A stretch of DNA of 64,000 nt, taken from Epithemia pelagica (Eukaryota; Bacillariophyta; Bacillariophyceae; Surirellales; Surirellaceae). Where the stretch lies: NCBI GenBank assembly GCA_946965045.2, contig OX337230.1:2542001-2606000 (forward strand). Reading direction: 5' to 3'. The position numbers were made by a program, and so were the translations under genes. Positions within the stretch are counted from its first letter, which is position 1. Every line of letters starts with the position of its first letter. The notes below the pieces were generated by a model that was given only the letters and a program-made list of their open reading frames with translations, did not search any database and had not been told where the DNA came from. Below, one piece after another: positions 1 through 8,714 of this stretch.

Positions 1-3000
1 CACGTGCCAGGTAAGACATTCATCCATGTCTCTCTTGCCACGACTTCCCATGCTTTCATCTTCTCATGAAGCGTGTTGTATTCTTTCTTGCAAGTCTCCC
101 AGTACCCGTCTTTGTCGGGACCGTTCATGGCTTGTTCCCATGAGGGATTGTCTGCAGCATCGGCCTTGGTTGCCAATGCAGTAGGATGCATCTCTTCAAT
201 CCAGCGTGTGTCCGGATCTGTATGACGATCCAGCCACAGATCCATGGCCAATAGGTCTTTGGATTTGGACGCGATTGCGCTGGTCAGAGTGTCCCAGGTA
301 AGGGATTGGAGGAACTGTGCATTCAACAGCTCTCGTCTCACTTTTTGCTTTGGCCTTGTTGACCCACGAGGAAAGTAAGCAGTCGATGCCCACAATCGCT
401 CATCGAACAAGTGACGATTGGGACGACGTTCTCTTTTGCCTCTCCCATGTGATTCTGGATCGGGTTCGGCAAAATGCCTATTACGGCGTTCAATCTCTTC
501 TTGTCTTGTCGTGCTGTCATCGTCTGAGTCGTCTTCAAAAACGATCTCATGTTCTTCCTCGTCGGCTTCTCCCTCTGGAGGCAACAATTCACTATTTGGA
601 GCTCCCTCTGGAGGTAACAATCCACCTGTTTGATCTTGACTTGGAATTTCACCGGGTTCTGCAGGTGGTTCTGGTCCTTGCCCTGGCTCTGTTGGCTGTT
701 CCAGTGGAGGTTGGAATCGAACATGGTTCCTTGTAGCTCGGCCTCTCCCCCCGTCAACAGACGTTGGAACAGGAACAATGGGTAAAGGTGGAGTGGGCAA
801 TGGACGAGGAGGACGTGACTGACGTCGGGCATGCCGTTCCGCAATCTCGGAATCGGTCATCCACTCGTCTCCAAGCTCCAATTTACCATCATCATCATCT
901 TCGTCAGGCAGGTTAGATTCAGTGCCCGCCGCTAGCAGGCGTTGCCAAAAGTCACCGTTCAAGTTTGGCTCATCTAAGAGCCCACCAGAATCGGCATTAG
1001 GGACCGTAGAGAATAAATCATCGTAGACCACATGATACTGTGAGCTGATGAATCCCGAGCGAAGATTGAGTATACGACCAACAGTAGTAGAATGGTCGGG
1101 CGAAATCCCAAGAAACTGACCACGTCGTGCCTTGGCTTGCCATTTAGGCAACTTCTTTCCGTCTTGAAGCTTGGGGTCCAGGACATACACAGGACATCCC
1201 CATACGTGACTCCGCTGAAGGTGGTGAAAATCGGAGAATGTGATGCCAGAGAAGATTTCGAGTGGAGCGATGTTCGTCCGGCGATTCGGAAGGTGGTTCC
1301 AGAGCCAGACGGCGTGCTCAACGGCAAAGGGCCAAAGATGCAAATGCATTTGCTCAGGCCAGTGAATGGTCGCGTGTAGTAACATAGTACGGGCCCAAGA
1401 CATCGTGGTCTTTACTGCCCTTTCCGCGACTCCATTCTGGTGATGTGCCCCAACACCTGAGAAGCTGATACGTTGACCACTTCCGTGTACGTGGTTCAGA
1501 AATTCTTCTCGGCCAAACGGCGCATTATCGGCGCGGTACTCTCGTATCTTGACACCGTATTCCTCCGCGAACCGCTCAAACTTCTTCTTTGAACTGAGCG
1601 TCTCACCAACTCGAAGGGACACTTGGTTCGCCAAGAAGATCATGCCAGAGGCATGGTCGACAAACAGAGTTCCCCCTCGATACTGTTCTTCGGTCCTCTC
1701 TTTTCCGTACGTGTGCGGAAGACGTCCACGAATCGTTGATTCGTATTGATCAATCGAAACACAATCTCCTGGTTGAAGGTGCTCCCTCTTGAGCATACTG
1801 TCTTTCCCATCCACCAATCCACCGTGATTCGAATGAGGCGTCCGACGATGTTGCTTCCCGAGCATACAAGCTGCGCATAAAGGTATGACGCAACTTGTTG
1901 TCTTTGCTTCTTTTGTCTCCAGCACTAACCGTCGACTGTTTGCTTTTGGATCTCGACAGAGCGTCTGAATCCATTGCATGTTGGCATGGCCAAGCTTCCA
2001 GTGCCACAGCAGGAGCTCCCTTTGCGATGCCGTCAAGTTCTGGTTAGTCTCGTCGGCCACATTCATCAAGCCACTGTGATTTGCCGTGGACAAGGCCGAC
2101 TTGACGGAATATCCATCACCCAGCATCGTTGCATCTTCGAAGGTAAGTCCCATTTGATTCACATTCCCTGTGAGCATAAAGGGAAGATTACTACCGGCGT
2201 TATATGGAAATTCTAACCATGTCCCATCCGGGATTTGCAACTGCGTTTTCTTGTGGTCGAGTACCAGTTTTCCAGCTTGCTGTTCTTGAAAGAACGTTTG
2301 CGGGCTGAACAAGCGAATCGAGGCTTCTGGTACGTAGTATGCTTTCGTCTTGATCGTTCGAGCTACCCCCATAACATCTCTAACCATCCATTGGACCGTG
2401 CCAAAACCTCGGACTGCTGTCGTTCCAGACAATCCATTCAACGATGAGATTTCGGCCGGTTGAATTGGTCCGACAAAGTCTTGGAGATTTGGCGTCAACG
2501 ATTTGGACGCTCCGGAATCGATCACAATGGGAAGCACATTTTGTTCTCGTTGACTCATGTACACCGTCATGCGACGTGACAATTCGCCAATAGTCTCACT
2601 ATTCAAACCAGAACAATCAACCTGGTTCAACGGTACAGTGACGGCTTGAAAACTTTTCAATTGTCCAAAATTGGCTGCTGCAACCATGCTTTGTCGCAAC
2701 ATCAGTTTCCAAGGGGTCTTTCGTCTTGTAAGGTCAGCTCCAAGCCACGCCCCATGACTCAACAATTTGATTGTCTGCCACTGACAAACTGGATCGACTT
2801 GTGGTAGCAAGGAATCGTCCTTCAGGGCCAAACTCCAAAGCGACAATCCACCAAAGATTTGGTCTCGAAGAATCTTCGTCGTGTCGTTTGTCGCTCCCTC
2901 TGGAGACGACGTTCTCGGGTTGGTCCAGTTGTCCCAGTCATCTGTGTTGTACCAAAGACAAGGACGGTTGTTTCGCCAAATCACACGATGGACTCGACGT

Positions 3001-3011
3001 CTTGCTTTCAT
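1..3011 (-). CDS. Copia pol polyprotein (protease, integrase, start of RT), cut by the window edge
   Basis: The frame is open from an ATG at 3011 to the left edge, about 1003 codons. An aspartic protease site reads VIDSGASKSLTP. It is followed by the GAG-pre-integrase motif LLLWHWKLGHANMQW and a Cys pair in CAACMLGKQHRR (HHCC zinc-finger type). The integrase core shows GAHHQNGVAERAVKT, where the E of AER is the usual third catalytic residue. Downstream comes an acidic/proline-rich linker, and the last codons match the start of the RVT_2 reverse-transcriptase domain (NPSWEQAMNGPD, NVLPGT). The start codon overlaps the stop of the preceding ORF as ATGA (3008–3011). It probably makes protease and integrase for cDNA insertion. 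The polymerase core and RNase H are not visible here. Confidence 0.88.
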   Translation of the reverse strand, partial: MKARRRVHRVIWRNNRPCLWYNTDDWDNWTNPRTSSPEGATNDTTKILRDQIFGGLSLWSLALKDDSLLPQVDPVCQWQTIKLLSHGAWLGADLTRRKTPWKLMLRQSMVAAANFGQLKSFQAVTVPLNQVDCSGLNSETIGELSRRMTVYMSQREQNVLPIVIDSGASKSLTPNLQDFVGPIQPAEISSLNGLSGTTAVRGFGTVQWMVRDVMGVARTIKTKAYYVPEASIRLFSPQTFFQEQQAGKLVLDHKKTQLQIPDGTWLEFPYNAGSNLPFMLTGNVNQMGLTFEDATMLGDGYSVKSALSTANHSGLMNVADETNQNLTASQRELLLWHWKLGHANMQWIQTLCRDPKANSRRLVLETKEAKTTSCVIPLCAACMLGKQHRRTPHSNHGGLVDGKDSMLKREHLQPGDCVSIDQYESTIRGRLPHTYGKERTEEQYRGGTLFVDHASGMIFLANQVSLRVGETLSSKKKFERFAEEYGVKIREYRADNAPFGREEFLNHVHGSGQRISFSGVGAHHQNGVAERAVKTTMSWARTMLLHATIHWPEQMHLHLWPFAVEHAVWLWNHLPNRRTNIAPLEIFSGITFSDFHHLQRSHVWGCPVYVLDPKLQDGKKLPKWQAKARRGQFLGISPDHSTTVGRILNLRSGFISSQYHVVYDDLFSTVPNADSGGLLDEPNLNGDFWQRLLAAGTESNLPDEDDDDGKLELGDEWMTDSEIAERHARRQSRPPRPLPTPPLPIVPVPTSVDGGRGRATRNHVRFQPPLEQPTEPGQGPEPPAEPGEIPSQDQTGGLLPPEGAPNSELLPPEGEADEEEHEIVFEDDSDDDSTTRQEEIERRNRHFAEPDPESHGRGKRERRPNRHLFDERLWASTAYFPRGSTRPKQKVRRELLNAQFLQSLTWDTLTSAIASKSKDLLAMDLWLDRHTDPDTRWIEEMHPTALATKADAADNPSWEQAMNGPDKDGYWETCKKEYNTLHEKMKAWEVVARETWMNVLPGT

Positions 3012-3340
3012 TTTGAGGCCATAGGAGCGTACGATTGTCTTAAACGAGGTTTCGGCAGTCTTGGTGGAGTGCTCACAGCATGAGCAGCTGTGGCTCCGGA
3101 CTTGGAGTCTCGCTCGACCAAGCTCATGACACAACAAAGGCCTGTGAACAAGGCGAGATACAGTAGAAATAACCACGGCAAATAAAGCCAAAATAGGTCC
3201 CCCATCCCCCTCATGAGCGCACAGTCGAGTAAGGATGAGAAGATAGAGGTCGCCCAGTTTTCCCTCCTGGGACCATAGCGATGATAGGGTCGGCCTACAC
3301 CAGATGGACCGTCCAAAGACGCCACCCAGCGGCCACCCCA
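3008..3340 (-). CDS. Membrane-segment ORF between gag and pol
   Basis: This frame is the direct continuation of gag after its TGA (3341–3343) and stays open for 110 codons to a TGA at 3008–3010. It contains one strongly hydrophobic stretch rich in Leu, Trp and Phe (GDLFWLYLPWLFLLYLALF, followed by TGLCCV), about 25 residues, which looks like a membrane anchor. The stop overlaps the pol ATG. It could be translated by readthrough of the gag TGA, as a separate product, or the TGA may be a nonsense mutation in a longer gag-pol frame. I cannot tell which. Standard copia proteins do not have such a segment between gag and protease. Confidence 0.5.
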   Translation of the reverse strand, partial: WGGRWVASLDGPSGVGRPYHRYGPRRENWATSIFSSLLDCALMRGMGDLFWLYLPWLFLLYLALFTGLCCVMSLVERDSKSGATAAHAVSTPPRLPKPRLRQSYAPMASK

Positions 3341-5083
3341 TCAGGAGAAATGCTCCACGAGACTGCGGAGCGACTGATCGACGGAGCGTGCCACGTTTGC
3401 GACTGCAGCATCGAGCTCAGCGCGATTGACAGTAGAACCAGCCACAGTACCAGTCGCTCCGGTGAGCGTGCTGGTCGTGCTGGCGCTGTCGGCTCGCGCG
3501 GCATGAGCACTCGCATCTTGGTTGGAAGAATGCGTCCGATCCGGAACCCAGCGATGCGTGCGATGGTTGTAGAACATATGTTTTCCATCAATTACGCGTT
3601 GATTTCGCTCGTCCGACTTTGAAGGCGCCCACTTTCCGGATGCACCACCTGCTCCAGAATTTGAGGAACTCGTCCCATTGGCTGCCTTCTTAGAACCAAA
3701 CTTCTCTTTGTTCGCAGCAATCTTCTGTTCGTTGCGGGGTTCCGTGCACTTCGGTGCCGTATGTCCCGGCTTGCCACAATTCCAACAAATTGGTTGGGGC
3801 TTGCCATTGCCCGAAGAGGCAGTATTGGCAGCTTTCTTGGCATCTTCTTGGGCATTGAACACAGAGTTCTTTCCCTTCGTTTTAGAACCGTGCCAGTCAT
3901 TACTGCTGCATAATTCATTATACTTAGTTTCGGCTAAGCGAAGTAAAACATCAACTTCCAAACCACCAGTGTCATCAGGATCCCCTTGAAGTTTACCAAT
4001 ATCCCGTGCCATTGTGTAAGTTTGCTCGATATAGCGGAAATAGGAGTTAAATTTCCCAATGGATGAAGTTTGCATGACCTTTAGCACTTGCTGATTAAAG
4101 CGCTCTGGAACTTTCTTGACCCATTTCAAGCGCTTGTGTGCACCACGGATCAAACTTACAACACGAAGAACATTTTCACCTTGAAACTCATTGATCTTCA
4201 AATTCTTAACCAAGTCTTTCAAGTGATCAATAGCGGCTTCCGAACTTGAAACCAGAATGTTCATCATAATGACGAAGAGCAGTGGACCCCCTTGTTGAAT
4301 GGTAGGGTAAGTCTCAAACTGTTCGTAGCATTTTTCAAACAGACTTTGAGTCATGTTATTTTCCAGATGCTTGTAGGTTAGTACCAAATTCTCCCGGTAC
4401 CAATCCTTCTTGGTCCAGCGGCGATACCATTCACAACTGGCTGCATCTTCATCGGGAGTAACTTCCTCATAATTTAAATATAGATCTACAGTACAAGACT
4501 CAATACTCCGGGATCCCTTCGACTTGGGGAACACAATTGTGAACACGTCATGCATATCGTAAACCATATGCGTGTCCTTGGTCTTGGAAATCATGATGGC
4601 AGTGTTGTAACACTCATCCAATTTCTTTTCATCGGTCAAACTCATACTCGTGAAAGTATATTTCGTTTGCGATGTCTTCACGGCTTCCCTGAAGAGATCT
4701 TGTTTCTTCTCCGAGGACATTTTCTCCCTGTTCTCTTTCCAATATAGAGGTCCTTGATCCGCGACACCATATCCCCTTGAACCTGGTTCCACCAGCTCAA
4801 CTGCCAGTCCCCCAACCATGAATTGGGTATCTGTATCTAACGGGTAGTCATCGCTCTTTGAACTCTTGTCCGAATTGTTTTCATCGCTTGTTCTTCTTTG
4901 TCTTCTCTCATTAAGACCCTGAAGCGTTTCGTCGAGTGTTCGGAATCCAAAGTCGGATTCCCGATTTTCGGTTCCAGTCTGGTCTTCCGCTGAGGCGTCT
5001 TGATAGTCCTCATCGTCTCCCGTGTTAGCCGGTGCTGCACCTGAAGCGGGTGAAACATTTGCCGAGTCTTCTGCTCGCGCCAT
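3341..5083 (-). CDS. Copia Gag, zinc-knuckle nucleocapsid protein
   Basis: This is a 580-residue ORF. The first in-frame ATG in good context (GAACAATGGCG) is at 5083; the longer frame begins with a GTG. The N-terminal ~90 residues are acidic and disordered. They are followed by a helical gag-like region and a CCHC zinc knuckle, CWNCGKPGHTAPKC, at about residues 433–446. The C-terminal part is Ser/Ala-rich. Gag proteins of this class form the virus-like particle that packages element RNA. The frame is uninterrupted. Confidence 0.88.
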   Translation of the reverse strand: MARAEDSANVSPASGAAPANTGDDEDYQDASAEDQTGTENRESDFGFRTLDETLQGLNERRQRRTSDENNSDKSSKSDDYPLDTDTQFMVGGLAVELVEPGSRGYGVADQGPLYWKENREKMSSEKKQDLFREAVKTSQTKYTFTSMSLTDEKKLDECYNTAIMISKTKDTHMVYDMHDVFTIVFPKSKGSRSIESCTVDLYLNYEEVTPDEDAASCEWYRRWTKKDWYRENLVLTYKHLENNMTQSLFEKCYEQFETYPTIQQGGPLLFVIMMNILVSSSEAAIDHLKDLVKNLKINEFQGENVLRVVSLIRGAHKRLKWVKKVPERFNQQVLKVMQTSSIGKFNSYFRYIEQTYTMARDIGKLQGDPDDTGGLEVDVLLRLAETKYNELCSSNDWHGSKTKGKNSVFNAQEDAKKAANTASSGNGKPQPICWNCGKPGHTAPKCTEPRNEQKIAANKEKFGSKKAANGTSSSNSGAGGASGKWAPSKSDERNQRVIDGKHMFYNHRTHRWVPDRTHSSNQDASAHAARADSASTTSTLTGATGTVAGSTVNRAELDAAVANVARSVDQSLRSLVEHFS

Positions 5084-5170
5084 TGTTCTCACCTTCTCTC
5101 TGTCCTATCTTGCCAGAGCACTCACTTCCTTGACACCGTACGACCTTGGGAAACCTTCTACAGCGTAATA

Positions 5171-5185
5171 CTTGGGCTCATAACC
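5171..5185 (-). other. Primer-binding site, half-tRNA-Met type
   Basis: On the element strand GGTTATGAGCCCAAG follows the LTR with no gap. Its complement, CTTGGGCTCATAACC, resembles the anticodon stem-loop of a methionine tRNA (CAT anticodon). Drosophila copia is primed by a tRNA-iMet 5' half rather than the 3' CCA end, and this site fits that model. Confidence 0.65.
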
Positions 5186-5421
5186 TGCGAGTAGTGGAAA
5201 AGAACGGCGGTCTCTTTCCCATTGAGCAATCCGTAAAAGGATACTTGTTCTGATAATCACTATTATGTTAGTCCTAAATTCTCACTAAATTCACTTGGAT
5301 CTTTTCTTCAATATCTTTTGGATGAGTCATTCCATCCACTCGTTCACATCTACGTCGCTCATCATTCGTGATTGATGAGTCTTGTTGCCGGTATAAGCTT
5401 GCTACCCCAGCTATACTCGCA
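5186..5421 (-). repeat. Copia 5' long terminal repeat
   Basis: This 236-bp LTR starts TG and ends CA on the element strand. It is bounded by an 8-bp inverted repeat (TGCGAGTA at 5186–5193 and TACTCGCA at 5414–5421). The primer-binding site abuts it directly. The partner LTR is outside the window, so LTR identity and the target duplication cannot be measured. Confidence 0.8.
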
Positions 5422-5443
5422 GGACCATTGGGTTGCTTCCTAA

Positions 5444-6248
5444 GGCTATCTCCACCCGAGCGCCGCCATGCTGACGTATTGGGGCTTTCTGATTGGCCTC
5501 GCTATCCGGATAGCGGATTAGCGGAGCCAAAGGGAAATAAACTCCACGATCTCCGTTAAAAGAACGCCGCTATCTCGCGTTGCGCGTACGCATTGCGCAT
5601 ATGCCCTCTCTTGTTTCGGTTAAAAAGGGGTGCGACCGCGGAAGTTGCGGAATTCAAACAAGACAATCAACGAGAGCACAAAGCATAAACCAAAGATGGA
5701 GGACTCGTTGTTCTCCCTCTTAATTGTTGACTGTCATGGTGAATCATGTTGTTGTTCATGGCCAATGTAGATGTAGGTTGTAGGTTGCAGTCCAATCGTC
5801 CTATTCCCTGTCCGATTTCCGATTGATTGTCTGATAATTGATAATCGAACTCATCAATAGTTTGAATGATGCATTTGTTTGATTGTTGCATTCCTTCCGA
5901 TCCGTGATCCTCGAATCATCTTGCTGTGCATGTGCATGGTTCTTGTCCCATTGTAGGAAGTAGGGAACACAACAATGGAAAAAGAGATGGTAAGCGATCG
6001 TCACAATCAATACGTGCCCCATTGCCACGTTTTCGACACGAGAGATTCAAAGTTTCACTGTTGGCAGCAGACGTTAATTTATTTATGCCGACGGTTATAT
6101 TTTGCTCCGCTATCCGCTATTTTCCCCGCTATTCGGGGCCCCCGATAGCGGCAAAAATAGCGGATAGTGGAGCTGGTTAGCGGTTAGAGGAGATGGTGGA
6201 GTTCGATAGCGGTTTTGGGGCCTTTAGCGGGCCCGGGTGGAGATAGCC
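5444..6248. mobile_element. Harbinger/PIF-type non-autonomous DNA transposon (MITE-like)
   Basis: GGCTATCTCCACCCG at 5444 is repeated inverted at 6234–6248 (CGGGTGGAGATAGCC). Both ends are flanked by TAA (5441–5443 and 6249–6251), the TWA target duplication typical of PIF/Harbinger. The 805-bp interior has no credible gene. Subterminal parts are crowded with TAGCGG/CCGCTA motifs in both orientations (about 5497–5580 and 6100–6230), which could be transposase-binding sites. It inserted 22 bp outside the copia LTR. Confidence 0.75.
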
Positions 6249-6397
6249 TAAGAATGTGTTTTCATTCGAGAGTCGGTCGTAGACGTTTGCTCGTTTCCGG
6301 TTCATGGCGATGGTTTAGCTTAGACTTGACCTACAGCTTTGACTTGCATGAAATGTGAAAATCATCTACCCTAACTAGAGGGTAGCTCTCTCTCCCT

Positions 6398-6829
6398 AAA
6401 TGGTCGGAAAGGCGGATAGGTGCAGGTACGTGGTTCTTGCTTCAAAGAAGAACAAAAAAATCCCACAAATCCTTCGTCACTTCAAGAGGCAACCATGATG
6501 AGAGAAAAGGGGCTCTCTGGGCTCAAGTGTTGGCGCTGAGTTTGTCGTCTGTGGAAGGATGGATCGCCCGTAACTTGCAGCATGGATCTCCAGTCCGATC
6601 GACCGCCATTCAGATGGCCTCCTCCGACAGGAACGTCGTCTTGGCTCCGTCCGACAACCCATCAGCGTTTGACTCTTTCAAAATTGGTTATGCCCGAGTG
6701 CATCGGTATAGCCGCGAAGAAGACCCTGAGTGCGAAACTGAGTACGTTATGTGGTATCATGGAAGATCGAAGGAACTGGACGGTGCCAATGAAAATAAGC
6801 TTCCCCCTCTTTCGACGGGACGGATTGGC
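6398..6829 (+). pseudogene. Partial copy of exon 1 of the 12470 glycosidase gene
   Basis: This block is nearly identical to 12363–12805, covering about 97 bp of leader and most of exon 1. After the ATG at 6495, a 1-base deletion in GGGGCTC(T)TCTGG shifts the frame and stops translation after 14 codons. The rest of the copy stays readable in the shifted frame. Homology ends abruptly at 6829 and the frame closes at TAG 6836–6838. No introns or later exons are present, so it is a truncated DNA-level duplication and not a processed copy. Confidence 0.85.
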
Positions 6830-6940
6830 TCTGGTTAGCAATCATGCCTGCATTCTAATTCCTAGGGTATAATAATAATTCGCAAAATACGGAAAGTTGA
6901 AAAGCATTGTTGATGCGCCACTTGCGTGAAACGAGCAATA

Positions 6941-8179
6941 TCACGAGACTGTTCTCCACTGCCCACGTGTTTCATTGTAGTTCCAGAGCAGAAGCTTGTA
7001 GATAATTTCATACACATCAACAGTCTGCAACTTTTCCTTCCACGATGCCAAACTGGCAAGGTCGTCAACACCTGGAATGGCGGTGACACACACTTTCTCA
7101 ATTGATCCACCGGGGTTCTGCTGTTCTTCAAAGAGAAGTTTATGTGTCCGGTTCTTTTCGCAAAATATGTAGATTGGGCCATGAAAGTAGCAGTGGCCTT
7201 CAGCGTTGGTATCACCAACGTTTTCAGGCAAGAACGGTCGCCAGGACTCCAAAATCACCCTATCGCGGCACCAAAGTCGGATTGAAATTCGATAGAACTG
7301 CTTATGGTCCATATTGATTTCATCCGTTGCAACAGGTTCAAGGGCCACTTTTGGTTGAGTTTCGGCTTTTACCACACTACCCTTTGCCGTACCATCGAAG
7401 TTTACATGACCATCTTTCGACAGAGCCAGACGATTAAACTCGTGTTTATCAAGCCAAGCGTAGTGTCCCTTGCACTTGGCCCTTGGGAAAATATGAGCAC
7501 CATCAGCCTTGCTTCGAGCAAATGCCCGGTCTGTTTCAATCCGTTGGTACTTGAATACTGTATCGTCCATCCCATAGCTTGTTGCCTTCGACGACAGTTC
7601 AATCGCCGAGAGCTCGACATCCCAAACAGGCGAGTCGTTTGGCGGTTCACCGTCTCGTTGACAGGGAGTGTAGTCACTCGTTTGTACAAGATCAGCGGTA
7701 GCTTCGAAAGGTGCGGTTGTGGAGCGATGGAAACGTCCAAGGGAAGTGACTCCACTTGTCGTGGTGATGTAGTCGTCGACGCTCGTGATAAAGCTGTTGG
7801 CACTGCGCTTGTCTTCAAAGACGACCGACATCGAAATCAGGCGTTTGTCATCGTCGGTCGAATGATTCTGTACCAGAAAAGAGTCGCCAACATCTTTTCC
7901 TTGGGGGTAATAGCCACCAGCGCCAATGGCAAGCCGCATTAGCTTGAGGCGAACTCCCCCAATGTTTTTTCCTCGTTCGACCATGCCCTCAACAAGAAAC
8001 CAAATCTGCCGCTTCTTCCACTCCTCGAATTCAGTCAAAAGATTGCGACGAATTTGGGGGGCACACAAAGAATTGTCATTGTACTCCTCAATTGTCATGG
8101 CCCGTAGAAGCCACGATTTGAAGGTTTCATCAGTAATCCGTTCCCAAGCAGTCGTCATTGTAGGGTTCAGGCTATGCAT
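6941..8179 (-). CDS. HNH endonuclease-like protein
   Basis: This 412-residue ORF has its first ATG at 8179 and another Met seven codons on. The middle region carries an HNH_2-like signature: GAHIFPRAKCKGHYAW, then FNRLALSKDGHVNFDG. The first His (AHI), the Asn (FNRLAL) and the last His (DGH) are all present, so the metal-binding and catalytic triad looks complete. The flanks are unlike anything I recognise. Similar stand-alone HNH_2 proteins occur in fungi and algae with unknown roles; nuclease activity is inferred from the motif only. Its promoter side now abuts a piggyBac insertion that begins about 170 bp upstream of the start codon. Confidence 0.6.
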   Translation of the reverse strand: MHSLNPTMTTAWERITDETFKSWLLRAMTIEEYNDNSLCAPQIRRNLLTEFEEWKKRQIWFLVEGMVERGKNIGGVRLKLMRLAIGAGGYYPQGKDVGDSFLVQNHSTDDDKRLISMSVVFEDKRSANSFITSVDDYITTTSGVTSLGRFHRSTTAPFEATADLVQTSDYTPCQRDGEPPNDSPVWDVELSAIELSSKATSYGMDDTVFKYQRIETDRAFARSKADGAHIFPRAKCKGHYAWLDKHEFNRLALSKDGHVNFDGTAKGSVVKAETQPKVALEPVATDEINMDHKQFYRISIRLWCRDRVILESWRPFLPENVGDTNAEGHCYFHGPIYIFCEKNRTHKLLFEEQQNPGGSIEKVCVTAIPGVDDLASLASWKEKLQTVDVYEIIYKLLLWNYNETRGQWRTVS

Positions 8180-8363
8180 GGATTCCCCTAACTGGAATAG
8201 TGCGACCAACCCTTTTCTACAACTCCGATGTTGATTATGAAATTTACTATAGACTTAATTGTACTATGCGTATGGAATCTTAAAAGAAATTAATTTAAAT
8301 TGTCGGAGTCCTGTACCACTCCGTAGCGGGAGTGGCTGGGAGGGTTTAACGCCAATCGTAATC

Positions 8364-8413
8364 GAGTAGCGCATAGCTGTCTCCCATATATGGGAGACAG
8401 CTATGCGCTACTC
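8364..8413. repeat. 50-bp perfect palindrome inside the piggyBac left end
   Basis: The two 25-base arms are exact reverse complements with no spacer, centred at 8388/8389 on CCCATATATGGG. The palindrome begins 3 bp inside the 12-bp terminal repeat. It could be an internal transposase-binding site or form a cruciform. Confidence 0.9.
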
Positions 8414-8714
8414 CCTTAACTTTCACTTCAAATAACTTCATCAAAATCCATTTTCATCCAAATCTAACTTCATCGTTCGATAGATCTTACAATTCTGAAC
8501 AACTTCATATATGATACTCTACAGTAGAAATGAAGTCATAATGGCGATATTTCGCTTTGAAAAATTGGCGATTTCCCTCATTTTTGTCCATTTTCAGTTT
8601 CCTTCGCCCGAAGCCCAACTTGGTGCCCTTATATATTCGGTCTCTCTGAACCGATCGTTGCAGGACTCTCCATTCTGGAAGTCTATATAGTGAAGAAGAC
8701 TTGGACGGAAGGAA

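Larger units (their letters stand above)
1..5421 (-). mobile_element. Ty1/copia LTR retrotransposon, 5' part (diatom CoDi-like)
   Basis: In element order on the minus strand I see: 5' LTR (5421–5186), primer-binding site (5185–5171), gag with a zinc knuckle, a transmembrane segment, and pol in the order protease, integrase, start of reverse transcriptase. The protease–integrase–RT order is the copia (Pseudoviridae-type) arrangement. The rest of RT, RNase H and the 3' LTR lie beyond the left edge, so intactness cannot be judged. Gag and pol have no internal stops in the window, which suggests a fairly young copy. The CoDi label is inference from the overall look. Confidence 0.9.

Noticed and set aside
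7304-7942. 212-codon plus-strand ORF over the HNH gene
   Set aside because: Antisense shadow with no recognisable domain; the opposite strand has the HNH motif.
8310-8345. Longer terminal repeat for the piggyBac element extending beyond TTAA (CCTGTACC occurs outside both ends)
   Set aside because: The shared GTACAGG-like words are not in consistent register; exact TTAA plus 12-bp repeats define the ends better.
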